A stretch of 53,095 nucleotides of DNA from assembly GCF_018739885.1 (NCBI RefSeq), contig NZ_JADOES010000038.1, positions 1 to 53,095 of the forward strand, in the 5' to 3' direction. The notes under the pieces are model-generated. The model searched no databases. It saw nothing but the letters and a program-made list of their open reading frames with translations, and had not been told where the DNA came from. A program made the translations under genes and the position numbers. Source of the stretch: Leptothoe spongobia TAU-MAC 1115 (lineage in GTDB: Bacteria > Cyanobacteriota > Cyanobacteriia > Phormidesmidales > Phormidesmidaceae). How positions within the stretch are numbered: the first letter of the stretch is position 1; each line of letters starts with the position of its first letter. Positions 23,957 to 32,638 of the stretch are shown here, piece after piece.

Positions 23957-24244
23957 ATGGAAAGAAAGCTCAAAGAACTCGTTGGCCAAGGCAGCGTATG
24001 GCTCTATGTAAAAAGCAGCAACGGCTGGTTTAAGAATGTAGAGATTTTAGAGGTGACCAACAGTACTATTACGTTCCGGTACGAGTCTGAGTCTGACGTT
24101 GAACGTAAACTGTGGGAAAAAACTACCCGCATCGATAACATCGCCGAAGTCGAAGTGCGATTACTCACCGTCCCCAAAGTGGACAAAAAGCTGGATGCCA
24201 TCCGTGGACAGCTATCCCGACTACTCGATCAAGACGAACAGTAA
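23957..24244 (+). CDS. Conserved cyanobacterial small protein (DUF6679-like)
   Basis: A 95-residue protein from ATG 23957 (MERKLKELVGQGSVWLYV), with GGGGAA as ribosome site; a GTG at 23936 is upstream of that site and unlikely. The body is a small beta-barrel-like domain (NGWFKNVEILEVTNSTITFR, then SWEK-like LWEKTTRIDNIAEVEV), ending in a charged helix with RGQLSRLLDQ. I recall this pattern as DUF6679, found only in cyanobacteria and recently-acquired plastid relatives are not known to me. It lies between gghA and glpK, but nothing in the sequence ties it to osmolyte metabolism. Confidence 0.7.
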   Translation: MERKLKELVGQGSVWLYVKSSNGWFKNVEILEVTNSTITFRYESESDVERKLWEKTTRIDNIAEVEVRLLTVPKVDKKLDAIRGQLSRLLDQDEQ

Positions 24245-24322
24245 CCGCGATTGATGGGGCCCATCAGACCATTAGCAATACGTCCCCAACCTCGCCCTTA
24301 GACCATCCAACCGCTAGATAAA

Positions 24323-24381
24323 CCACGTCCAAGTTGAAACCTGTAGTTTCTCCCACGATAAAACTCTAGTTCTGGACGTGG
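24323..24381 (+). repeat. Dispersed ~60-bp hairpin element, copy 2 (most regular)
   Basis: CCACGTCC at 24323-24330 is exactly inverted as GGACGTGG at 24374-24381. Inside, AACCTGTAGTTT faces AAAACTCTAGTT and can pair with two mismatches around TCTCCCACGA, so the element folds into one long hairpin. The outer ends match the other copies best. Confidence 0.8.
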
Positions 24382-24435
24382 ACAAGGTTTAAACATTAGC
24401 CTCAAAAGAAATCAATACTCAAAAACTTTTCCTTT

Positions 24436-24466
24436 AGAGGAGTGCGATCACGCACCCTCTTTTTTA
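24436..24466 (+). terminator. Rho-independent terminator before glpK
   Basis: AGAGGAGTGCG pairs with CGCACCCTCT (one bulged A) around ATCA and is followed directly by seven T residues. It would stop transcripts from the small conserved gene ending at 24244. Confidence 0.88.
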
Positions 24467-24598
24467 TGGGGCACAACTCCGAGCATCCCACCCCATTCCC
24501 TAAACTTTATTAATTTCCCCTAAGACTTCCCCCGTTTTTTTCCACAAAAGAAAACCCGCGACACAATAGGTGGAGTTCTTTAATTAGATTGGTTTTCC

Positions 24599-26086
24599 AT
24601 GTCAAAGTACGTTATGGCCCTGGATTTGGGCACCACTGGCAACCGTGCCATCCTGTTCAACCAAGCGGGCGACATTGTGGGTCAAGCCTATAAAGAACTG
24701 ACCCAGTATTATCCACAGCCCGGTTGGGTAGAGCATGATGCCACAGAGATTTGGCAAGCAGTGCAGTGGGCGATGAAAACGGCCATTGCTGAGGCAAAGA
24801 TCAGCGCCAGTGATATTGCCGCCATTGGTCTGACAGTGCAACGGGAAACTTGTTTGCTGTGGGATAAAACTACGGGTGAGCCATTACATAAAGCCATTGT
24901 TTGGCAGGACCGACGGACGGCGGATATGTGTGCCACGTTGGCAGACCATAAGGCGGATATCTATGAGCGTAGTGGATTATTTCTGGATGCTTACTTCTCA
25001 GGAACAAAGCTACGATGGCTGCTGGATAAAACTCAGCCAGAAAACTTGAACAATGTGCTAGCAGGTACCATTGATACTTGGGCCTTGTGGAACCTGACAG
25101 GTGGCAAAGTACATGCGACCGACCATAGTAATGCCAGCCGTACATTGCTGATGAATCTGGCTACGCAACAGTGGGACAAGACACTACTGGATACCTTTGG
25201 AGTGCCTCAGTCGCTACTGGCAGACATTAAGCCCAGTCAGGGGATTTTTGGTTACACCGACCCGACGTTGCTGGGGGTGGAGGTTCCGATTGCGGCAATT
25301 TTGGGTGATCAGCAGGCGGCCTTGTTTGCCCATGGTTGCGATCGCCCTGGTCTGCTCAAATGTACCTATGGCACAGGTGCATTTTTGGTCGCTCATACCG
25401 GCAAAGAAATTGTCAGATCCAATAATCAGCTGCTGTCCACCATCGGCTGGACTACGGCCAAAGACGATGGTAGCTATGACCTGGGCTATGGTCTAGAAGG
25501 CAGTATGTTTACGGCGGGGGCCTGCATCCAATGGTTGCGAGATGGCTTGCAGATTATCGATAGTGCTGCAGATAGTGAGCCATTGGCTACATCGGTCGCA
25601 GATAACGGTGGTGTCTATTTTGTCCCTGCCCTCAGCGGGCTGGGTGCTCCTCATTGGGATATGGGTGCTCGCGGTGCGTTTTTGGGCATTACTCGCGGTG
25701 CGACAAAGGCGCACATGGTGCGGTCAGTGTTAGAAGCGATCGCAAACCAAGCTCGTGAGGTGGTGATGGCGATTAACGATGACAGTGGCACACCGATTAC
25801 AACACTGAAGGTAGATGGTGGTGCCTGTCACAATAACTTTTTGATGCAGTATCAGGCGGATGTATTGGGCATTCCGGTGGAGCGTCCGGCGGTACTGGAT
25901 GCAACGGCTCAAGGGTCAGCATTTGCGGCAGGGTTAGCCGTTGGGTTCTGGGATGACTATACAGTGCTGGTAAATAGCCGGAAGATTGATAAAACGTTTG
26001 AACCTGGAGCAGGTAAAGCAGTTGCGCAGGAGAATTTTCAAACCTGGCAACGGTCTATTGAGCGAGCAAAGGGTTGGATTGAATGA
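24599..26086 (+). CDS. glpK: Glycerol kinase
   Basis: A 495-residue FGGY-family kinase making sn-glycerol-3-phosphate from glycerol and ATP. The N-terminal ATPase motif is ALDLGTTGNRAILFN (most GlpK proteins have DQGTTSSRA; the Leu-Gly-Asn form is what I recall for cyanobacteria). Substrate residues lie in PGWVEHDATEIWQ, TVQRETCLLWDKTTG and WQDRRTADMC. The C-terminal domain has YFVPALSGLGAPHWD and LKVDGGACHNNFLMQYQADV. Start and length are normal. Its place beside gghA and opposite glpD points to salvage of glycerol released from glucosylglycerol, in addition to use of external glycerol. Confidence 0.96.
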   Translation: MSKYVMALDLGTTGNRAILFNQAGDIVGQAYKELTQYYPQPGWVEHDATEIWQAVQWAMKTAIAEAKISASDIAAIGLTVQRETCLLWDKTTGEPLHKAIVWQDRRTADMCATLADHKADIYERSGLFLDAYFSGTKLRWLLDKTQPENLNNVLAGTIDTWALWNLTGGKVHATDHSNASRTLLMNLATQQWDKTLLDTFGVPQSLLADIKPSQGIFGYTDPTLLGVEVPIAAILGDQQAALFAHGCDRPGLLKCTYGTGAFLVAHTGKEIVRSNNQLLSTIGWTTAKDDGSYDLGYGLEGSMFTAGACIQWLRDGLQIIDSAADSEPLATSVADNGGVYFVPALSGLGAPHWDMGARGAFLGITRGATKAHMVRSVLEAIANQAREVVMAINDDSGTPITTLKVDGGACHNNFLMQYQADVLGIPVERPAVLDATAQGSAFAAGLAVGFWDDYTVLVNSRKIDKTFEPGAGKAVAQENFQTWQRSIERAKGWIE

Positions 26087-26096
26087 AATATCCCTC

Positions 26097-26678
26097 TTAT
26101 TCCCCAAAAGAATTTACCCGTAAGGTAAATCCCGGTAAGACATCTTCTCCCGATAGGGTAGCTGGTAATCCATGGGTCTCCTTGACGTTGCCTAAGCGAT
26201 AGATTTCTACCTGTTGAGCCTTTGGGTTAAATAACCACCCCAAACGCACACCACTGTCCAGGTATTCCTGCATTTTATTCTGTAGCGTTTTGAGGGAATC
26301 GCTGGGCGATCTTACTTCAATAACAAAATCTGGAGAAATCGGCGGAAACTTACGACGCTGCTCTGGGGTAAGGGCCTCCCAACGGGACAGTTCTACCCAG
26401 GCGGCATCGGGGGAGCGATCGCCACCGTTTGGCAATCGAAAAATAGTGGATGAGCTAAAGACCTTACCTAATTTCGTTCGACGATTCCAAATGACTAAAT
26501 CTGCCCCCAGTTCGATTTCCTGATTGCCGCTATCACCACCCACGGGGGACATGAGGATTAAATCTCCTTGAGGTGTCCGTTCTACTTGGATTTCTGGGTT
26601 TGTAACACAGAGCTGATAAAACTGCTCATCTGTGAGGTTGACAGTTTTGAGATCGAGGGTAATGGGTAAAGTCAACAT
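26097..26678 (-). CDS. Uma2-family putative restriction endonuclease
   Basis: A 193-residue protein of the Uma2 (DUF820) family, a PD-(D/E)XK-fold group very abundant in cyanobacteria. The catalytic-type pattern is seen as RSPDAAWVELSRW and ISPDFVIEVRSPSDSL, followed by KMQEYLDSGVRLGWLFNP. The N-terminal segment LTDEQFYQLCVTNPEIQVER is also typical. It ends 11 bp from glpK in convergent orientation and is divergent from a second Uma2 gene 93 bp away. No partner methylase is nearby, and the biological role of such proteins is generally unproven. Confidence 0.88.
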   Translation of the reverse strand: MLTLPITLDLKTVNLTDEQFYQLCVTNPEIQVERTPQGDLILMSPVGGDSGNQEIELGADLVIWNRRTKLGKVFSSSTIFRLPNGGDRSPDAAWVELSRWEALTPEQRRKFPPISPDFVIEVRSPSDSLKTLQNKMQEYLDSGVRLGWLFNPKAQQVEIYRLGNVKETHGLPATLSGEDVLPGFTLRVNSFGE

Positions 26679-26771
26679 AAAACTGAGCCCATGTAGCTAG
26701 ACTTAGTATAGCCTTGGGATCAAGGCCACCCTAACGCGCTCAAGTATTGGCCTGCCTCCAGGAGCAACACG

Positions 26772-27377
26772 ATGACTTATACGCCCACTAAACTCCTGAC
26801 GGTTGACAGTTTTATTGAGGAATATGGCGCACAGACTCGTTATGAGTTGGCCGATGGGGAACTGATTGATATGGAGCCGACAGGTCCCCATGAAACGGTA
26901 GCGGGCAAGCTCACCAGCAAACTGAATATCAAAATTGATCAACAGCAACTACCCTGGGTTATCCCTACCCGTGCAATTGTACGTCCGTTTGCTAATGTTG
27001 CCACTGCTCGACGTCCAGATGTGGTTGTGTTGGATGAACTGGCATTGGTGCAAGAACCATTATGGCAAAGGGAACCGGTAATTACGTTAGCAAGTTCGAT
27101 CAAGCTAGTGGTTGAGGTAGTCAGCAGTAACTGGGAAACGGATTATGCGCGAAAGGTAGAAGAGTATTCTCTCTTGGGTATTACAGAGTATTGGATAGTG
27201 GATTTTTTGGGTTTAGGAGGGATTGCGTTTATTGGTCGGCCAAAGCAGCCAACGATTACGGTATGTCAGCTGGTGGATGATGAGTATGAACAACGACAGT
27301 TTCGACTGGGGGAACGGATTGTCTCGCAGGCTTTGCCAGAGATAAAACTGCGATTGGATGATGTGTTGCCACGCTAA
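26772..27377 (+). CDS. Uma2-family putative restriction endonuclease
   Basis: A 201-residue Uma2 (DUF820) protein, only distantly similar to the one on the other side of the 93-bp divergent spacer. It shows the opening helix VDSFIEEYGAQTRYELADGE, the Asp motif ATARRPDVVVLDE, and the ExK-like segment LVVEVVSSNWETDYARK, then EEYSLLGITEYWIVDF. All the core residues of the fold are present. The two genes belong to different subgroups and probably arose by separate acquisition rather than local duplication. Confidence 0.88.
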   Translation: MTYTPTKLLTVDSFIEEYGAQTRYELADGELIDMEPTGPHETVAGKLTSKLNIKIDQQQLPWVIPTRAIVRPFANVATARRPDVVVLDELALVQEPLWQREPVITLASSIKLVVEVVSSNWETDYARKVEEYSLLGITEYWIVDFLGLGGIAFIGRPKQPTITVCQLVDDEYEQRQFRLGERIVSQALPEIKLRLDDVLPR

Positions 27378-27472
27378 GTTTAGTAGGTCATTTTGTAGAG
27401 GTGGTGCCTTATGCCCATCCTCAGTGAGGACTTCTTTAGCAGGTAGTATTTGTTTTTATACACCTCAATTAG

Positions 27473-27527
27473 ATAAAGCCAGAGGCTTCTGGGGATGTAT
27501 GTACTCAGCCAGAGGCTGGGCACCAGA
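27473..27527. repeat. GCCAGAGGCT repeat, copy 1
   Basis: It starts ATAAAGCCAGAGGCTTCTGG and ends CAGCCAGAGGCTGGGCACC. The ten bases GCCAGAGGCT occur twice inside it, 30 bp apart (27478 and 27508). The same arrangement recurs at 27825-27875. Confidence 0.7.
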
Positions 27528-27551
27528 AAGAGGAAAAAATCAATCGTGCTT

Positions 27552-27608
27552 CGAGAGAGAGAGAAAGAGAATTGAGGAAAAAGAGAAAAAGACGAGAAGA
27601 GAAAAGGG
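27552..27608 (+). repeat. GA-rich low-complexity tract
   Basis: A run of G and A with only a few pyrimidines (GAGAGAGAGAAAGAGAATTG and onward). It could form a triplex or act as a polypurine roadblock, and it distorts open reading frames on both strands. Confidence 0.75.
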
Positions 27609-27824
27609 CTACTGAAGAGGTCCTGGGGGCTCACAACTCACTCGAAAACCGAAAACGTTGAGGCGGTCGCCAGGAAGACTGTCGTTGCGCGAGGCGGAGC
27701 GGCAATTCCGGCGACATTGGTAAATACAGGAAATAGCCAACACACAAAGAAGCTCTAATCTAGCGATTAAAGCCACCTTCTGCATATATACAGCTTTTCA
27801 ATCGCTTTAGCTGATGCATTTCAA

Positions 27825-27875
27825 ATAAAGCCAGAGGCTTCCAAAGAGGTTCTCAGCCAGAGGCTGGGCACGAGG
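27825..27875. repeat. GCCAGAGGCT repeat, copy 2
   Basis: It starts ATAAAGCCAGAGGCTTCC and ends CAGCCAGAGGCTGGGCACG. Its two GCCAGAGGCT decamers are at 27830 and 27856, 26 bp apart; the outer parts match copy 1 exactly while the middle differs. Confidence 0.7.
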
Positions 27876-27900
27876 AAAAGCGATGAGGATAACCTCTGCT

Positions 27901-27934
27901 TTCAGAATTTTGTCGCAGGGCGCAAAATTCTGAA
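27901..27934. other. Perfect 12-bp stem-loop
   Basis: TTCAGAATTTTG (27901-27912) pairs exactly with CAAAATTCTGAA (27923-27934) around TCGCAGGGCG. No T-run follows. It is followed within 100 bases by two GC-rich hairpins, AGGGCGG/CCGCCCT and TTGGGGC/GCCCCAA. Confidence 0.6.
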
Positions 27935-28318
27935 CTACCCCACCGGCCACCCAAACCCGCTATTCGGGATAGCATTCATATTTTTCTGCTGGGTTTTAGG
28001 GCGGACAGCCCCGCCCTGACCATTGGGGTTTGGGGCACTCGAAGGAGCCCCAAGCAGCCGGTATTGCTTCTTGTCAGAATCTAAAGATTACCTTGATGAC
28101 ATTGGCAAATAGCGATTAGGGTCGCTCAGGGCTTTCCTCCCCGAACCCCTCCTAGTCGTGGGGGCCTAACCAGACTTTTCCATATTGCCTAAAACCACTT
28201 GGAAACTCGAATTGTCATGAAATGCAAATTCTTTAACTTTTGTACAAATATATGCAAAGTTACAGCAATTTTTCAAAAGGATGGGCATCGTAGGGTTAGT
28301 CAGTGACGCATCTAAAGG

Positions 28319-28582
28319 ATGCGACGACCTATGAAAAAACCCTTTAATATTCCATCATCACAAAATGGCGCTACTTGCAGCCTTTGTCAGGACAAGCTGT
28401 TGCGCCACATTAGCCAAAGCAGAATGTTTTGGTATTGTCCTAGTTGCCGCCAAGAAATGGTTTGCGAGGAACCAAGAACTTTGACTACAGCGATCGCAAC
28501 TCGTATCGGTCCAGTCCCCCCACAGCGTAAACTCGCTAAAGTTACGGACATTAGCAAGCGCATTAGCATCAACGCTAGCTAA
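28319..28582 (+). CDS. Small zinc-ribbon-like protein
   Basis: An 87-residue protein (83 if it starts at the ATG at 28331). Four Cys in two CxxC pairs (CSLCQ and YCPSCRQ, 20 residues apart) frame a KLLRHISQSRMFW segment, the layout of a treble-clef or zinc-ribbon motif. The C-terminal third is basic and without regular structure (PPQRKLAKVTDISKRI). I believe it belongs to a cyanobacterial family without a name. It is followed by a hairpin with T-run that doubles as copy 3 of the dispersed element. Confidence 0.65.
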   Translation: MRRPMKKPFNIPSSQNGATCSLCQDKLLRHISQSRMFWYCPSCRQEMVCEEPRTLTTAIATRIGPVPPQRKLAKVTDISKRISINAS

Positions 28583-28627
28583 TTTGATGGGCGGGCGTTG
28601 CACCATGTAACGCCCTTTAAACCTGCT

Positions 28628-28691
28628 CAGTGTCCAGATCGATTAAATGTAGTTTTTCCGTAGAAGCAGCGTCTAGGTTTCAACTTAGACG
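28628..28691 (-). repeat. Dispersed ~60-bp hairpin element, copy 3
   Basis: Read on the minus strand it begins ACGTCTAAGTTGAAACCTAG and ends CTGGACACTG, matching the ends of copy 2. It is inverted relative to copies 1, 2 and 4. On the plus strand its end forms GTCTAggtttcaactTAGAC followed by GTTTTTT, so it may also terminate the zinc-ribbon gene. Confidence 0.6.
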
Positions 28692-28700
28692 TTTTTTACG

Positions 28701-30182
28701 CTAAGCGCTCTCTAAAATCCATTGAACCAAAGTGCGTACACCATATCCCGTTGCACCTGGATTATTGTAGGCATTATCTTTTTCACTCCACACTGGCCCG
28801 GCAATATCCATGTGAGCCCAGTCTGTCTCTTTCACAAACTGCTTGAGAAATAATGCCGCAGTGATGGAGCCGCCAGGACGAGGGCCTGTATTTTTCATAT
28901 CGGCCACAATCGACTTCAGACCATCGAAGTATTTTTCCTCCATGGGCATCCGCCACAGTTTTTCACCAGCGGCCTCTGCAGCATTAGCCAACGCTCCAGC
29001 CAACTCATCATTGGGGCTAAACAAACCAGCCAGATCATTACCCAGGGCCACAATGCAAGCCCCGGTCAGCGTAGCCAAGTCCACCATGGCATCCAAACCT
29101 AATTTATCGGCATAGACCAAGGCATCGGCCAGAGTCAGACGACCTTCGGCATCTGTATTATTGACCTCGATGGTTTTACCGTTGGATGCCGTCAAGATAT
29201 CCCCAGGATGCATAGCATGACCGCTGATCATGTTTTCGGTGGCGGCACTAATAAAGTGCACCTCCACATCGGGCTTGATCTGAGCAATCGCCTTGGCCGC
29301 GCCAAGAACGGCAGCAGCACCGCCCATATCCATTTTCATTAACTCAATCATGCTGCCTGCACCAGCCTTGATATTGAGACCACCTGAGTCAAAGGTGAGG
29401 CCTTTGCCAATCAGGGCTAACTTGCGCTTGGGTGTCCCTGCAGGCGTATAGGTAAGGTGAATAAATTTTGGTGGCATCTCTGAGGCCATGGCCACACCGA
29501 GATAGGCTCCCATTCCCAGCTCTTCACACTCAGCCTGTTCTAGCACCTTAAGCGTTAGACCGTGGTCATTGGCAATGGCTGCGGCTGTCTCAGCCAGGCT
29601 GGCTGGCGTCACAATATTAGGAGGAGCTGCTACTAGCTCACGGGCCAGGATAACACCATCACAGACATGGGACGCAGTCTCTAGAGCGTCTTCATGACCG
29701 GGTAAATCCAGCAGAGCCACATCGCTAAGCACTACTTTCGGAGTTTCAGGATCAGACTTAAACCGTTTGTCCTCATGCATCGCCAAGGTAACCCCCTCAG
29801 CAATGGTCTGGGTTGTCCGTTCCGGACTGTTATTCCAAATGGGGAAGCTAATACCAAGGGAGGCACATTTTTCGCATTTGGCTAGCTTAGCCGCCACCGC
29901 CGCCGCCCGTCGTAATCCTTCGAGTTTGAGATCTTCGGCAGCACCTAATCCGACAATGGCCAACTTCCGAACCGAGCCACCGACTCGGATCACAGCAGAA
30001 CTTCCCACCTTTGCTTTAAAGTCTGTTTCGTCGATGAGTTCTTGAAGCAGCCCAGACACCTGCTCATTTAAGTCAGACAGTAGACCAGTAAGGGGTAGTG
30101 ACTCTTCCGATAAACCAACGACAAGGCAATCCCCCGACCACGTTAAACAAGACTTGTCTGATGCTACAAACTTCATTCCCAT
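28701..30182 (-). CDS. pepA: Leucyl aminopeptidase (M17)
   Basis: A 493-residue cytosolic hexameric metallo-aminopeptidase that trims N-terminal residues from peptides. The C-terminal catalytic domain contains LIGKGLTFDSGGLNIKAG with metal-binding Lys and Asp, MKMDMGGAAAVLGA, and the family signature NTDAEGRL, which carries further metal ligands. The N-terminal domain (residues 1-170) is more variable, as usual. Either of two closely spaced ATGs (30182 or 30176) could be the start. It stands alone on the minus strand, between two copies of the dispersed hairpin element. Confidence 0.96.
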   Translation of the reverse strand: MGMKFVASDKSCLTWSGDCLVVGLSEESLPLTGLLSDLNEQVSGLLQELIDETDFKAKVGSSAVIRVGGSVRKLAIVGLGAAEDLKLEGLRRAAAVAAKLAKCEKCASLGISFPIWNNSPERTTQTIAEGVTLAMHEDKRFKSDPETPKVVLSDVALLDLPGHEDALETASHVCDGVILARELVAAPPNIVTPASLAETAAAIANDHGLTLKVLEQAECEELGMGAYLGVAMASEMPPKFIHLTYTPAGTPKRKLALIGKGLTFDSGGLNIKAGAGSMIELMKMDMGGAAAVLGAAKAIAQIKPDVEVHFISAATENMISGHAMHPGDILTASNGKTIEVNNTDAEGRLTLADALVYADKLGLDAMVDLATLTGACIVALGNDLAGLFSPNDELAGALANAAEAAGEKLWRMPMEEKYFDGLKSIVADMKNTGPRPGGSITAALFLKQFVKETDWAHMDIAGPVWSEKDNAYNNPGATGYGVRTLVQWILESA

Positions 30183-30360
30183 CTCAGTGCTAATTCCCGT
30201 CTTAGTATCTAACGATTTCGGCGTCTTTATTGACTGAATATCATATACGGCTCTCTACTATATTTATGGTTTTTAAATAGAACATTATTCACCTATTGTT
30301 CGTCCGCTTTGACAGCACAGTAGCGCATCATCGCCTCTTAACTTCTACTTAAATTTAAGT

Positions 30361-30420
30361 CACATCTAGTCTGAAACCTTGAGTTTTACCTTTGAAAACC
30401 GACAGCTATGGATGTAGACA
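30361..30420 (+). repeat. Dispersed ~60-bp hairpin element, copy 4
   Basis: It begins CACATCTAGTCTGAAACCTT and ends ATGGATGTAGAC; the ends ACATC/GATGT pair. Inside, TGAGTTTTACC faces GAAAACC. It is the most diverged copy and lies 45 bases upstream of the lytic transglycosylase start, probably in its promoter or leader. Confidence 0.5.
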
Positions 30421-30463
30421 TGGTTATACCGCTTTCTAAAACCATCAATCTGGCTGATTCACC

Positions 30464-32638
30464 ATGGGAAAACGTCTCATAAACCTAGGAAAAGAGCAAT
30501 TACCCCTGTTACTGTTGGGCGGTATCAGCCTCGCAAGTTTAGCCCTGATAGTATTTTTTGCCCAGGCGACTAAGCAAGCATTACCGGATGATCAAACAAC
30601 ATCTGAGCATCAGACAGAAACTGCGGCGTCTGATTCAGCCGCATTTCGACTGGCACTGCTACCGCCAGAAGGACGCTATGAGATGCTGCTGCAGTTGATC
30701 GGTGCTGGACAAAACTCTAAAGATAGTTATCTAGCCCGTTATCTCTTGGCAACCGACTTATTAGATCAGGGCAAGGCCGCTGAGGCATTGGCAATTCTAG
30801 ATGGCCAGGAAAAAAGTCAAAATGCCCTCACCCCCTATGTGCTGCTCAAGCAGGGACAAGCTCAGCTCCTGGCGGGAGAAGCACCAGCTAGTTGGAATCA
30901 ACTGCTGGCTAACTATGACACCCACGGTGCGGCGGCTGAGGCTCGCTATGAACTGGGTAAACGAGATCCAGCTCAGTGGGATGCTCTATTAGCCAAACAT
31001 CCTAGCCATCCACGTTCAGTAGAGGTAGCCCTGCAACAACTCAAAACTGGTACCTCAAAGGACAAGCTGCTATTGATAGCTGCCTACGGTCTCTATCGTG
31101 ATGAATATGAGTCTAGCCTTGACCGGCTCACCAAAGAGTATGGCCAGGGGCTGACACCTGAGCAGTGGGAAATCATTGGGTTTGGTTACTGGGAAAATCA
31201 GCGATATGGCAAGGCATCCCAGGCCTATGCCAAAGCCCCTGCCTCACCGACTAGTCTTTATCGAACGGCGCGAGGGGCCCAGATTGACCGGAAAAAGGTG
31301 GTTGCGATCGCAGCCTACCAAAAGCTGGTCCAAACCTACCCCAATGCACCGGAAACGGGTCTGGGACTGATCAAACTAGTCGATTCTCTACCCGACAAAG
31401 CCGCCCTCGCTCCTCTAGATCAAGCCATGAAGGCATTTCCAGATCGCGCTGGCGAAGCCCTGCTCAAAAAGGCCAATATTCTAGAAAAGCTCAAAAGTCC
31501 CACGTCTGCCCAAAATGCACGCACCTCGATCCTGAGTCAGTACAGCAACTCTGAAGCCGCCGCCCAACTACGTCTCAGCCGAGCCCATAAAGCAGCCAAG
31601 GCCAATGACCTAGGTACTGCTCGCCAACTCGTAGAAGAGTTAGTAGCCGCTAATCCGCAAAGTGAACTGGCCGCTGAAGCCAGCTTCTGGTCGGGAAAAT
31701 GGGCGCAGCAACAGGGCCAAGATGCACGCCTAACCTATGAGCGCACCATCAACCAGTATCCCGAATCCTACTTTGCCTGGCGTTCAGCCGTCATGCTGGG
31801 TTGGGATGTGGGAGATTTTACCGGTGTGCGTTATTTAACTCCCGAGGTCACCCTGCCTAAACAACGAGAGCCACTACCGGCTGGCTCGGACACACTGCAG
31901 TTGCTATACCGCCTGGGTCAAGATGCCGATGCCTGGAGTCTGTGGCAGACCGAATTTAGTAATGTTCAAGCCCCCACCGTGGCCGAACAGTTTACCGATG
32001 GTGTACTGCGGGTAGGTGTCGGCGACAATCTCGATGGTATTTTTATGCTCACCAGCCTGGCCTGGCGTAATGAGGAGACCGAAAAGGCCGAATACCGGCA
32101 GCTCAAAACCACACCCGCCTACTGGCAAACGGTTTACCCTTTTCCTTTCTCCAGCCTAATTCAAGCCTGGTCGCAGCAGCGCCAGCTCAATCCGTTGCTG
32201 GTCACTGCGCTCATGCGACAAGAATCACGTTTTGAACCCAAGATTAGATCCAGCGCTGGGGCGATTGGGTTGATGCAGGTCATCCCCAGTACTGCCGACT
32301 GGATTGTGGGACAAATCGGCGAAAGTAACAGCGACCTGGATATCAAGCTAGAAACCCCCAACGAAAACATCAAGCTAGGCACCTGGTATCTGGACTATAC
32401 CCATAAGGAATATAGTGACAATTCAATGTTTGCCGTTGCCAGTTACAATGCAGGCCCCGGTGCTGTTGCCAATTGGATTGCCAAGGGCTACGGCGACCCA
32501 GATGTCTTCGTTGAGAACATCCCCTTTAGTGAAACCAAGGGCTATGTAGAAGCTGTCTTTGGTGGCTACTGGAACTATCTCCGGCTCTACAATCCGGCGA
32601 TCAAACGTCAAGTAGCTAAATATACGACTCAACCATAA
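30464..32638 (+). CDS. Lytic transglycosylase with tetratricopeptide-like region
   Basis: A 724-residue peptidoglycan-cleaving enzyme related to soluble lytic transglycosylase (Slt70 type). An N-terminal signal anchor (LPLLLLGGISLASLALIVFF, residues 14-33) directs it to the periplasm. Residues 60-550 are Ala/Leu-rich helical repeats of about 35 residues (LALLPPEGRYEMLLQLIGAG and on), like the superhelical ring of Slt70. The SLT domain begins near residue 575: the catalytic Glu is Glu587 in ALMRQESRFEPKIRSSAGA, followed by IGLMQVIPSTA and SYNAGPGAVANW. It releases anhydromuropeptides in wall turnover. The symbol slt is possible but the exact orthology is unsure. Confidence 0.92.
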   Translation: MGKRLINLGKEQLPLLLLGGISLASLALIVFFAQATKQALPDDQTTSEHQTETAASDSAAFRLALLPPEGRYEMLLQLIGAGQNSKDSYLARYLLATDLLDQGKAAEALAILDGQEKSQNALTPYVLLKQGQAQLLAGEAPASWNQLLANYDTHGAAAEARYELGKRDPAQWDALLAKHPSHPRSVEVALQQLKTGTSKDKLLLIAAYGLYRDEYESSLDRLTKEYGQGLTPEQWEIIGFGYWENQRYGKASQAYAKAPASPTSLYRTARGAQIDRKKVVAIAAYQKLVQTYPNAPETGLGLIKLVDSLPDKAALAPLDQAMKAFPDRAGEALLKKANILEKLKSPTSAQNARTSILSQYSNSEAAAQLRLSRAHKAAKANDLGTARQLVEELVAANPQSELAAEASFWSGKWAQQQGQDARLTYERTINQYPESYFAWRSAVMLGWDVGDFTGVRYLTPEVTLPKQREPLPAGSDTLQLLYRLGQDADAWSLWQTEFSNVQAPTVAEQFTDGVLRVGVGDNLDGIFMLTSLAWRNEETEKAEYRQLKTTPAYWQTVYPFPFSSLIQAWSQQRQLNPLLVTALMRQESRFEPKIRSSAGAIGLMQVIPSTADWIVGQIGESNSDLDIKLETPNENIKLGTWYLDYTHKEYSDNSMFAVASYNAGPGAVANWIAKGYGDPDVFVENIPFSETKGYVEAVFGGYWNYLRLYNPAIKRQVAKYTTQP

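Larger units (their letters stand above)
24245..24598. other. Spacer between the small DUF gene and glpK
   Basis: No gene is visible. The spacer holds the most regular copy of the dispersed hairpin element (24323-24381) and a terminator (24436-24466), so transcription from gghA or the small gene most likely ends here and glpK has its own promoter in the last 130 bases. Confidence 0.5.
27378..28318. other. Non-coding region rich in repeats and hairpins
   Basis: No plausible gene lies in these 940 bases; open frames here run through purine-only repeats. Contents in order are a GCCAGAGGCT-containing repeat (27473-27527), a 55-base almost pure GA tract (27552-27608), a second copy of the repeat (27825-27875), a 12-bp perfect stem (27901-27934), and two GC-rich hairpins (27998-28017 and 28030-28053). 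It may encode a structured RNA or be a landing site for repeats. Confidence 0.6.

Noticed and set aside
27358..27615. An 85-codon open frame after the second Uma2 gene
   Set aside because: It runs through the GCCAGAGGCT repeat and the GA tract, has a low-complexity charged end and no ribosome site.
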